From: an uncultured Acidobacteriaceae bacterium
GTDB taxonomy: Bacteria; Acidobacteriota; Terriglobia; Terriglobales; Acidobacteriaceae
Assembly (NCBI GenBank): GCA_937879855.1
Contig: CALFMO010000006.1
Coordinates: 62,001 to 126,000 of the forward strand
Length of the DNA: 64,000 nucleotides
Direction: 5' to 3'
The notes under the pieces are model-generated. The model was not told the origin of the DNA and made no database searches. It was given only the letters and a program-made list of their open reading frames with translations. The position numbers and the translations under genes are program-made. Within the stretch, counting starts at the first letter, position 1. Every line of letters starts with the position of its first letter. This document shows, in pieces, positions 1 to 8,800 of the stretch.

Positions 1-530
1 ATCCTCCGGTCGCGACGCCCTTTTTCTTTTATCTGCTTGCCGCAACTATGATCGCGGGCGGCATCCTGGTGATCACGCGTAAGAATGCCGTGCATTCGGC
101 GATGGCCTTGATTACCACGCTCCTGGCGCAAGCCGGGCTCTACCTCATGCTTTATGCACCCTTCGTCGCTGGCGTACAAATTATTCTTTATGCCGGCGGC
201 ATCATGGTCCTGTTCCTGTTCGTAATTATGCTGATCTCGATCGAGCGCGCCGAGAAAGAGCGGCAGTTCAACAAGCAGTGGCTGGTGGGAATCGTCGCGG
301 CTGGGGCGCTGGGCGGGCTGTTCATCGCGGTTTATACGACCACGACAAAGGGAAAGATACTTTTCCCCGAAGGTCAATTGACCTACGGCGAAACGCAAAA
401 CACCCAGGCAATCGGGTCGCTGCTCTTCGACCGCGGCGCGGGACAATATATGTTCGCCTTCGAAATCGCTTCGCTGCTGTTGCTGGTCGCGATTATCGGG
501 GCAGTGGTGATGGCGAAGAAGAGGATTTGA
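1..530 (+). CDS. nuoJ: NADH-quinone oxidoreductase subunit J (5' end cut by window edge)
   Basis: Membrane subunit of respiratory complex I (NDH-1), next to the proton-pumping antiporter-like subunits. The frame is open to the left edge: codons before the ATG at 48 read PPVATPFFFYLLAAT, which fits the first NuoJ helix, so the true start lies outside the window. The visible part holds about five membrane helices. The family-typical 'ITRKNAVHSA' loop and the 'ILYAGGIMVLFLFVIML' helix, which carries the pi-bulge in known structures, are both present. It is followed by nuoK on the same strand. The identification is firm; only the start is missing. Confidence 0.95.
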   Translation, partial: PPVATPFFFYLLAATMIAGGILVITRKNAVHSAMALITTLLAQAGLYLMLYAPFVAGVQIILYAGGIMVLFLFVIMLISIERAEKERQFNKQWLVGIVAAGALGGLFIAVYTTTTKGKILFPEGQLTYGETQNTQAIGSLLFDRGAGQYMFAFEIASLLLLVAIIGAVVMAKKRI

Positions 531-582
531 AGTGAGCAACTCGCGCGGCGTAGTGCCGACAGGAAGCAGATTCCTCCCTTTG

Positions 583-665
583 GTCGGAATGACATGAGTC
601 GGGATGATGAGAGTCGTCATGAGCTGTGGGTCGGGATGTCATGAGTTGTAGGTTGGAATGACTGA
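583..665. repeat. Imperfect short tandem repeats in the nuoJ-nuoK spacer
   Basis: The 195-base spacer carries four imperfect copies of a unit close to GTCGGRATGWCATGAG, starting at about 583, 598, 630 and 652, plus a partial GTCATGAG near 615. The left part (about 555-593) read on the minus strand starts GTCATTCCGACC and resembles the ends of the element between carA and carB. No gene is seen here. Confidence 0.55.
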
Positions 666-725
666 ATAACACGAAGTGATTGAGGGCCGGCGAGCAACTA
701 CCGGGAGCTGCTGGCCATAATCAAA

Positions 726-1061
726 ATGGACGCAATGCTTCACATCTCGACGTTGCACTACCTGGTGCTGGGCGCTGCTCTGTTTCTATTGGGGGTGATC
801 GGAGTGCTTACGCGGCGCAACGTGGTCATCGTCCTGATGTCGATCGAATTGATCCTCAACGCCGTCAACTTGAACCTGGTCGCCTTCTCGCGCTACTGGC
901 AGGGTATCCATGGTCCCAGTGCCTTGCACGGGCAGGTGTTCGCGATTTTCGTAATCACTGACGCCGCCGCCGAAGCCGCAGTCGGCCTCGGCATTCTAAT
1001 CGCCTTCTTCCGTAATAAGGAGACGGTGAACGTGGATGAGGTGAATTTGTTGAAGTGGTGA
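726..1061 (+). CDS. nuoK: NADH-quinone oxidoreductase subunit K
   Basis: Small three-helix membrane subunit of complex I, 111 residues against about 100 for the family. Helix 2 contains 'MSIELILNAVNL' and helix 3 contains 'DAAAEAAVGLGI'. These hold the two conserved buried glutamates that link NuoJ/NuoA to the antiporter subunits. The ATG at 726 was chosen; an ATG at 735 (MLHIST) would match the usual family N-terminus better and is a plausible alternative. It lies between nuoJ and nuoL. Confidence 0.95.
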   Translation: MDAMLHISTLHYLVLGAALFLLGVIGVLTRRNVVIVLMSIELILNAVNLNLVAFSRYWQGIHGPSALHGQVFAIFVITDAAAEAAVGLGILIAFFRNKETVNVDEVNLLKW

Positions 1062-1067
1062 AAGCAC

Positions 1068-1140
1068 AGCTCTTAGCCATTAGCTTTTAGCCCTTAGCCG
1101 ACACCAAAACGGCTGAGCTAAGAGCTAAAGGCTAAGAGCT
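1068..1140. repeat. AGCTCTTAGCC hairpin repeat between nuoK and nuoL
   Basis: The spacer is almost wholly a long imperfect inverted repeat. The left arm (1068-1100) is made of iterated 'TTAGC' and 'CTTAGCC' words starting AGCTCTTAGCC; the right arm (1110-1140) is its near reverse complement ending GGCTAAGAGCT. No T-run follows, so it is not a classical terminator. A second copy lies between nuoL and nuoM. Confidence 0.8.
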
Positions 1141-1163
1141 AAAAGCTCAAGAACTGAGAACGA

Positions 1164-3293
<2,130 letters not shown>

Positions 3294-3298
3294 CGAAC

Positions 3299-3385
3299 AG
3301 CTCTTAGCCGTTAGCTTTAGCTTTTAGCCGAAGCGATTGGCAAAGAGTTTAAAAGCTAAAGGCTAAGAGCTAAAGGCTAAGAGCT
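3299..3385. repeat. AGCTCTTAGCC hairpin repeat between nuoL and nuoM
   Basis: Second copy of the hairpin seen at 1068-1140. The left arm (3299-3330) starts AGCTCTTAGCCG; the right arm (3350-3385) contains two direct copies of GGCTAAGAGCT. The right arm ends four bases before the nuoM ATG, so if it folds in the mRNA it would cover the nuoM ribosome binding site. Confidence 0.8.
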
Positions 3386-3388
3386 TTC

Positions 3389-5056
3389 ATGGAAAACCAC
3401 ATCTTATCGATCATCCTTTTCACACCGCTAGTAGGCGCGATCCTTCTCCTGTTCGTCCCTAAGGAGAACAAGAATGCCATCCGCTGGATCGCGAACTTCT
3501 TCGCGCTGGCCGGCCTCCTCGTTTCGATTCCGCTCGTCCCGATGTTCTGGGAGCAGCGGTTTGAGCCTGGGTTCAAGTTCATCGAAGGCGCACCTGGCAA
3601 CTGGATTCCCTCGATTGGCGCGGGTTACGTGCTCGGCATCGATGGCATTTCGTTTCTGCTGATCATGCTGACCACGTTGCTGGGATGGATTTCGATCCTC
3701 TCATCGTGGACGGCCATCGAGAATCGCGTAAAGGAATACTACATCTGGTTCCTCGTGTTGCAGACCGGCATGCTGGGCGTGTTCATGGCGCTCGATTTCT
3801 TTCTCTTCTTTGTTTTCTGGGAAGCCATGCTGGTGCCCATGTACCTACTCATCGGAATCTGGGGAGGTCCGCGGAAACTCTACGCCGCCATCAAGTTTTT
3901 TCTCTACACCCTGGCCGGCTCGGTGCTGATGCTGCTGGGCATTCTGTTCCTTTATTTCCACCATCAACATGTGACCGGCGTTTACACGTTTAGCCTGCAG
4001 GCGCTGTACGATACTGCGCCGCGAATCTATAGCGACTACGGGCCGCACATTGCGACACTACTGTTCCTGAGTTTCTTCTTCGCTTTCGCAATTAAAGTAC
4101 CGATGTTCCCGTTTCACACTTGGCTGCCCGACGCGCACGTGGAAGCGCCGACGGCGGGATCCGTGATCCTGGCCGGGGTTCTGCTGAAAATGGGGACTTA
4201 CGGCTTTATCCGCTTCTCTCTTCCCTTCTTCCCCAACGTGCTGTTGAATCCGGCAACGTTCATGGGCATGACGGTTCGCGGCTGGATGATTTTTCTTTCC
4301 ATCATCGGCATCATCTATGGCGCGCTCGTGTCGCTTATGCAAAAAGACATGAAGAAACTGGTGGCCTACTCGTCGGTCAGCCACCTGGGTTTCTGCACGC
4401 TGGGGATTTTTGCGCTGACGCCGCTCGGGCTGAGCGGCTCGGTTCTGCAACAGATCAATCACGGAATTTCTACGGGCGCGTTGTTCTTGATTGTCGGCAT
4501 CCTCTACGAACGGCGGCACACCCGCGAGATCGCCGAATACGGCGGCATCTCGAACGTCATGCCGGTTTACGCGACCATCACCATGATCATGTTCCTCTCT
4601 TCGATGGGCTTGCCGCTGCTCAACGGATTCGTTGGCGAGTTCACCATTTTGCAGGGGACGTTCATGGAGAACTGGAAGTGGGGCGCCTGGGCGGTGCCCG
4701 GAGTCGTACTGGCGGCCGCGTATCTGCTGTGGCTCTACCAGCGCGTGTTCTTCGGGACAGTCACCAATCCTAAGAACGAAAAATTGAACGATCTTACGCC
4801 GCGAGAGGTCGCGACTTTTGTGCCTCTGCTCATCATGGCGTTCTGGATCGGTTTGTATCCCAAACCGTTTTTCCAGATTCTCGAGCAGCCGGTGAATCAC
4901 ACCATCGCAATCGTGCGCCCGGACTATCCGCTGCCTGCGGTGAATGCGGCCGCGCAAGCTGCGACGACGGTCGCGGCGCCCACGAACGTGACCTACACGA
5001 CAACTCCGGAGCCTTCAGCGGCATCGGCGCCAGCGAAAGTAAAGGGGAAGAAATAG
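3389..5056 (+). CDS. nuoM: NADH-quinone oxidoreductase subunit M
   Basis: Second antiporter-like proton-pumping subunit of complex I, 555 residues. It shows the family core 'LPDAHVEAPTAGSVILAG' with 'LLKMGTYGFIRF' and 'LMQKDMKKLVAYSSVSHLGF', including the conserved intramembrane lysines. The C-terminus has an extra Ala/Pro/Thr-rich tail of about 50 residues ending in KVKGKK that is not part of the conserved fold. No good ribosome binding site precedes the ATG; the hairpin arm occupies that place. The TAG stop overlaps the nuoN GTG by one base. Confidence 0.97.
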   Translation: MENHILSIILFTPLVGAILLLFVPKENKNAIRWIANFFALAGLLVSIPLVPMFWEQRFEPGFKFIEGAPGNWIPSIGAGYVLGIDGISFLLIMLTTLLGWISILSSWTAIENRVKEYYIWFLVLQTGMLGVFMALDFFLFFVFWEAMLVPMYLLIGIWGGPRKLYAAIKFFLYTLAGSVLMLLGILFLYFHHQHVTGVYTFSLQALYDTAPRIYSDYGPHIATLLFLSFFFAFAIKVPMFPFHTWLPDAHVEAPTAGSVILAGVLLKMGTYGFIRFSLPFFPNVLLNPATFMGMTVRGWMIFLSIIGIIYGALVSLMQKDMKKLVAYSSVSHLGFCTLGIFALTPLGLSGSVLQQINHGISTGALFLIVGILYERRHTREIAEYGGISNVMPVYATITMIMFLSSMGLPLLNGFVGEFTILQGTFMENWKWGAWAVPGVVLAAAYLLWLYQRVFFGTVTNPKNEKLNDLTPREVATFVPLLIMAFWIGLYPKPFFQILEQPVNHTIAIVRPDYPLPAVNAAAQAATTVAAPTNVTYTTTPEPSAASAPAKVKGKK

Positions 5057-6561
5057 TGGTCTGGACTGACTATCTTCTGGCGCTGCCGATCACACTGCTA
5101 ACGCTGTTTGCGCTTGGCATCCTGCTGATCGACCTGATGCTGCCGCGTGAGATGAAGTGGGCCAACGCCGTGACCGCGATGATTGGAGTGCTCTTTTCTG
5201 CGGCCGGTGTCTACAAGATTCAGATGTGGATGGGCGCGTCGCCGGGATCGTTCGGCCTGATGCGCACGATGCTGGTAGACCGCTTCGCAATTTATTTCTG
5301 GTACTTGTTCCTAGCTGGAACCGCTGTCGCAATCCTGATGTCGGTGCGCTACCTGGAGACCGAGCACGAAAATCACGGCGAATATTATTCGCTGATGCTG
5401 CTGTCAGTCGCCGGCATGATGTGCATGGCGGCCGGCTTCGACATCGTACTCATTTTTATTGGTTTGGAATTGATGGCCATTTCCACTTACGTGCTGGTGG
5501 GATTCCTGCGGCGCGACCGTCGCTCGAATGAAGCGGCCTTAAAATATCTACTGCTTGGCGCGTTCTCGTCGGGCATTTTCGCGTATGGATTGTCTCTGCT
5601 CTACGGCCTGACAGGCAGCACGAATCTCGCGGTCATCCAACAGGAACTGGCGCGCCACATTCTTCACAGCGAATACAAGCCGGTCGCCGTGGTCGCGCTG
5701 CTGACGACCATCACCGGATTGCTCTTCAAGATCGCTGCCATTCCGTTTCATCAATGGGCGCCCGACGCTTACGAAGGGGCTCCCACGAGTATCACGGGTT
5801 TCATGTCGGTCGCCGTTAAGGCCGCGGGATGGGCGATGCTGCTGCGCATTCTCGTGATCGGACTCATGCCCATGCGGCCGATCTGGGTGCCTTTGCTCGT
5901 GTTCGTCTCGATCGCTACCATGACCGGTGCGAACTTCGCAGCGCTCACTCAGACTAATACCAAGCGCCTGCTTGCTTACTCGTCGATTGCGCATGTGGGC
6001 TACATGCTGCTCGGATTGATCGCCGGGACGGCTACGCAACTCAGCGCCGACGGCATCAAAGGCATCCTGATCTATCTGCTGGTTTACACCTTTATGAATC
6101 TGGGAGCTTTTGCGGTGATCACATCGCTGCGGCACCGCAACGTGGTCGGCGACGAGCTCGACGATCTCAACGGGCTCTATTCCCGCGCGCCGGTGGAAGC
6201 GGTGCTGATGCTGGTGTTCATGCTCTCACTGGCGGGCATTCCGCCGCTGGCTGGGTTCTACGGGAAATATTTCATTTTCCTCAGCCTGATCGAGTCTGGA
6301 CATTACGTGCTGGCATCGCTGGGGGTTCTCTATTCCGTTTTCGGACTCTACTACTATTTGAAGATCGCCAACGCGATGTTTATGGGCCAAGTGGAGAAGG
6401 GCGAGGAAAAACTGCCCGTAAGCTTGACCATGCGCGCCGCTCTCGGCGTGACCGCTCTCGCAACACTCTACATCGGCATCCTGCCCAACCGCTTTATTGA
6501 ACTCGTAAACTGGGCGCTGGGGATTGCGCAGAACCCGAGCATTGCGAAGCTGACGCACTAA
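5056..6561 (+). CDS. nuoN: NADH-quinone oxidoreductase subunit N
   Basis: Third antiporter-like subunit of complex I, 501 residues with about 14 membrane helices. The signatures 'HQWAPDAYEGAPTSITGFMS' and 'TNTKRLLAYSSIAHVGYML' hold the conserved lysines. It starts with GTG at 5056, sharing one base with the nuoM stop, so translation is probably coupled. It is the last nuo gene; atpZ begins 47 bases downstream on the same strand. Confidence 0.97.
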   Translation: MVWTDYLLALPITLLTLFALGILLIDLMLPREMKWANAVTAMIGVLFSAAGVYKIQMWMGASPGSFGLMRTMLVDRFAIYFWYLFLAGTAVAILMSVRYLETEHENHGEYYSLMLLSVAGMMCMAAGFDIVLIFIGLELMAISTYVLVGFLRRDRRSNEAALKYLLLGAFSSGIFAYGLSLLYGLTGSTNLAVIQQELARHILHSEYKPVAVVALLTTITGLLFKIAAIPFHQWAPDAYEGAPTSITGFMSVAVKAAGWAMLLRILVIGLMPMRPIWVPLLVFVSIATMTGANFAALTQTNTKRLLAYSSIAHVGYMLLGLIAGTATQLSADGIKGILIYLLVYTFMNLGAFAVITSLRHRNVVGDELDDLNGLYSRAPVEAVLMLVFMLSLAGIPPLAGFYGKYFIFLSLIESGHYVLASLGVLYSVFGLYYYLKIANAMFMGQVEKGEEKLPVSLTMRAALGVTALATLYIGILPNRFIELVNWALGIAQNPSIAKLTH

Positions 6562-6607
6562 TTCGCGGTCCCGATACGATAGAATCGCTTCTGAACGAGG
6601 CCGATTC

Positions 6608-6850
6608 GTGCCATCTTCCACTCCTCCCGAGAAACCCGTGCCCGATCAGAAGAAAAGCCCCTGGGTACAAGTCGGGCGATACAGCCAACTGGCCATGATG
6701 CTTCCCGCTGGGACTGTCGCCGGATGGCTACTTGGCTCCGCGCTGGACCGCTGGCTGCACACCTCCTGGATCAGCGTTGTGGGCCTGCTCCTTGGAATCG
6801 CCGCCGGGATGATCGAGTTGATTCGCACCGTGCTGCGCGATACGGAGTGA
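6608..6850 (+). CDS. atpZ: AtpZ/AtpI-family F0F1 ATP synthase accessory protein
   Basis: An 80-residue protein with a short Pro/Lys-rich cytoplasmic N-terminus and two membrane helices ('MMLPAGTVAGWLLGSALD' and 'WISVVGLLLGIAAGMIELI'), the layout of the AtpZ family. AtpZ is known to form a Ca2+/Mg2+ transporter with AtpI in some bacteria. The GTG start at 6608 is preceded by GAGG (6597-6600) at seven-base spacing. It is first in an atpZ-I-B-E block. Confidence 0.8.
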   Translation: MPSSTPPEKPVPDQKKSPWVQVGRYSQLAMMLPAGTVAGWLLGSALDRWLHTSWISVVGLLLGIAAGMIELIRTVLRDTE

Positions 6851-6854
6851 AGAT

Positions 6855-6924
6855 GTAGCGGCGGACCCATTCGTGCGCGCGTACTGCGACGCCAGCGGCC
6901 CCGGACGAATGCGTCCGGGGCTAC
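6855..6924. repeat. GTAG-flanked inverted palindromic (REP-like) element
   Basis: In the atpZ-atpI spacer, GTAG on the plus strand (6855-6858) and CTAC (6921-6924) flank the element. Its right half is a near-perfect stem: GCCCCGGACG at 6898-6907 pairs with CGTCCGGGGC at 6912-6921 around an AATG loop. There is no T-run. The GTAG head plus GC-rich palindrome is the layout of REP sequences, here as an inverted pair. Confidence 0.6.
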
Positions 6925-6990
6925 GTGGAAGACATCCGGGCGATACACCTCTCTATGCCACTCGCGAGCTTTGCTTTACATGAACTACAC

Positions 6991-7446
6991 ATGAAGGATG
7001 ATCAACGAGATTCTGGCATGGCAACGGCGCCGCCAACTTTGGCCGACACCGACGCTTTCTATGCTGGCGCGCTCGATCGCATCCGCAATTCGATGATCGG
7101 ACTGGCTCTGATACTGTTCGCCGGGGCCTGGTGGAGGTTTGGGCGCTTTGCGGCGCTCGGCTTTCTGCTCGGCTGCATCATCGCTTATCTGAATTTTCAT
7201 TGGCTGAAGAGCGGCGTTTCGGGTCTGACCGACCGCGTCACGCACACCGGCAAACCCCAGTCCGGAAAGGGGATTATTGCCCGCTTCCTGCTCCGCTATG
7301 CGTTGTTGGGGGGCGCTGCGTATGTTATATTAACCAGTTTTCCCGGAAGTCTTCGCGGCTTGTTTGCGGGCTTATTCCTGCCCGTGGGAGCGATTGCCTG
7401 CGAAGCAGTGTATGAACTTTACGCAGCAATGGCGCGTGGTATCTAG
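6991..7446 (+). CDS. atpI: ATP synthase subunit I-like membrane protein
   Basis: A four-helix membrane protein of the AtpI type, thought to help assemble the c-ring and to take part in Mg2+ uptake. It begins about 140 bases after atpZ and is followed by atpB. Helices are visible around 'MIGLALILFAGAWW', 'AALGFLLGCIIAYLNF', 'LLRYALLGGAAYVIL' and 'LRGLFAGLFLPVGAIA'. The family is poorly conserved in sequence, so context carries weight. The frame is open further upstream, through a palindrome. ATG 6991 (MKDDQRDSG) or ATG 7018 (MATAPP) are the likely starts; neither has a strong ribosome binding site. Confidence 0.75.
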   Translation: MKDDQRDSGMATAPPTLADTDAFYAGALDRIRNSMIGLALILFAGAWWRFGRFAALGFLLGCIIAYLNFHWLKSGVSGLTDRVTHTGKPQSGKGIIARFLLRYALLGGAAYVILTSFPGSLRGLFAGLFLPVGAIACEAVYELYAAMARGI

Positions 7447-7497
7447 CCGGGACGTTCGCTTCGAAACAACGAACTAGGAGTTCGCAGTTCAAGGCTT

Positions 7498-8253
7498 ATG
7501 GAACAACTCTGGTTTACAAAAATTCTGAACCACCTGTTCGCCGCTCCGGTCACGTCGTTTTTGCGGACGCTCCGCATCGAGCTCAAGCACCCCATGGCGC
7601 CCATCTCGGATTCTTTCGCGATGGAATTGCTGGTGTTCGCATTTCTGCTGGCGCTCTTTCTGCTGGTGCGCTCACGCCTGTCGGTCGAATCGCCGGGAGG
7701 GCTGCAGCACGGATTCGAAGCGATCGAAGGTTTCGTGCTGGACCAGAGCCGCGAAATTATCGGCCATCACAGCGAGCCCTATACGGCTTTTTTCGCCATC
7801 ATCTTTATCTTCATCCTGATCTGTAATCTGATCGGTCTGATTCCCGGCTTCGAATCGCCCACCGGCGTGCCCATTGTGCCCCTGGGTTGCGCGATTTGCG
7901 CGTTCCTGTACTATCACACGCAAGGATTCAAGCATGCCGGGCCGAAGTATCTCCTGCATTTTTTCGGACCGCCGATGGAGGGTATGCCGCTGGTGGCGCG
8001 AATTCTGCTCGCCGCGCTGATGCTGCCGATCGAACTGGTCAGCCACTTCGCCCGCCTGCTTTCGCTGACGGTTCGTCTTTGGGCCAACATTTTTGCCGGC
8101 GATCTGATCACCCTGGTTTTCTTTTCCATGATCCCAATCGGCGTTCCCATCATCTTCAGCGGCCTACACATCGTGGTGGCGATTCTGCAGGCGTACGTGT
8201 TCATGCTGCTGTCGATCATTTATGTTTCGGGGGCTGTGGCTGACGAGCATTAG
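7498..8253 (+). CDS. atpB: ATP synthase F0 subunit a
   Basis: Stator subunit forming the two ion half-channels against the c-ring. It has 251 residues. The essential arginine is R193 in 'RLLSLTVRLWANIFAGDLI', and the following helix 'IIFSGLHIVVAILQAYVFMLLSIIY' holds the conserved Gln of the last helix. It follows atpI and precedes atpE, the standard order. AAGG lies just upstream of the ATG. Confidence 0.96.
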   Translation: MEQLWFTKILNHLFAAPVTSFLRTLRIELKHPMAPISDSFAMELLVFAFLLALFLLVRSRLSVESPGGLQHGFEAIEGFVLDQSREIIGHHSEPYTAFFAIIFIFILICNLIGLIPGFESPTGVPIVPLGCAICAFLYYHTQGFKHAGPKYLLHFFGPPMEGMPLVARILLAALMLPIELVSHFARLLSLTVRLWANIFAGDLITLVFFSMIPIGVPIIFSGLHIVVAILQAYVFMLLSIIYVSGAVADEH

Positions 8254-8381
8254 GAACAGTGGGCAGTGATTAGTGGTCAGTACCAGGAATTAAAGAGACT
8301 TTACCCGCCGCAAGCGTGAGGGCGTCTGCACGGTATGACGTCAACCACCCACTGGCGGCAACTTGATAGAGGAGAAACACC

Positions 8382-8684
8382 ATGCGTAAGTTGAGTTACC
8401 TGTTCATGTTTTTATCTGCCCTGTGCTTCGCCATGCCTGCCTTCGCGCAGGGCGGCGCAGCCAGCGAAACTAACTGGATCGCCATTACAGCAGGATTCTC
8501 GATGGCGATCGCATCTGCGGTCTGCGGGCTGGCCCAGGGCAAAGCCGTCGCCTCCGCAACCGAGTCACTGGCCCGCAATCCCGCTGCCCGTCCCGGAATT
8601 CAGTTCGCGCTGATTCTGGGTCTGGTGCTGATTGAGTCGCTGGCGCTTTATACCCTGGCGATCATCTTTTTGAAGGTGAAGTAG
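8382..8684 (+). CDS. atpE: ATP synthase F0 subunit c
   Basis: Rotor-ring subunit, 100 residues. The first 22 residues form an extra hydrophobic stretch ending 'MPAFAQ', which looks like a cleavable signal peptide; two ring helices follow. The ion-binding carboxylate is E85 in 'LVLIESLALY'. Q52 lies 33 residues earlier, with S86 and Y90 after it. This Gln/Glu-Ser/Tyr spacing is that of sodium-binding c subunits. The ATG has a strong GAGGAGA site seven bases upstream. The remaining ATP synthase genes (atpF, H, A, G, D, C) do not follow; a terminator does. Confidence 0.96.
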   Translation: MRKLSYLFMFLSALCFAMPAFAQGGAASETNWIAITAGFSMAIASAVCGLAQGKAVASATESLARNPAARPGIQFALILGLVLIESLALYTLAIIFLKVK

Positions 8685-8719
8685 CAGACCAGTGCGAGGG
8701 GCGAGACGCCCTAGCGACA

Positions 8720-8741
8720 GCCGGCGGGACGCCGGCGCTAC
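8720..8741. repeat. REP-like palindrome after atpE
   Basis: GCCGGCG (8720-8726) pairs with CGCCGGC (8730-8736) around GGA and is followed by CTAC (8738-8741). On the minus strand it reads GTAGCGCCGG..., the same head as the element between atpZ and atpI (GTAGCCCCGG). Confidence 0.6.
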
Positions 8742-8744
8742 AAC

Positions 8745-8780
8745 AAAAGCCTCTGCCGACTAGCGGAGGCTTTTATTTTT
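8745..8780 (+). terminator. Rho-independent terminator of the nuo-atp block
   Basis: AAAAGCCTC (8745-8753) pairs with GAGGCTTTT (8766-8774) across a 12-base loop and is followed by a T-rich run. It lies 60 bases after the atpE stop. The reverse reading has an A-rich flank, so it may also serve the converging gene that ends at 8801. Confidence 0.85.
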
Positions 8781-8800
8781 GAGAGGTGAAAGCTGGTTTT

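Noticed and set aside
4058..4957. 299-codon minus-strand frame opposite nuoM
   Set aside because: Arg/His/Gln-rich composition of an antisense shadow; nuoM on the other strand is fully conserved.
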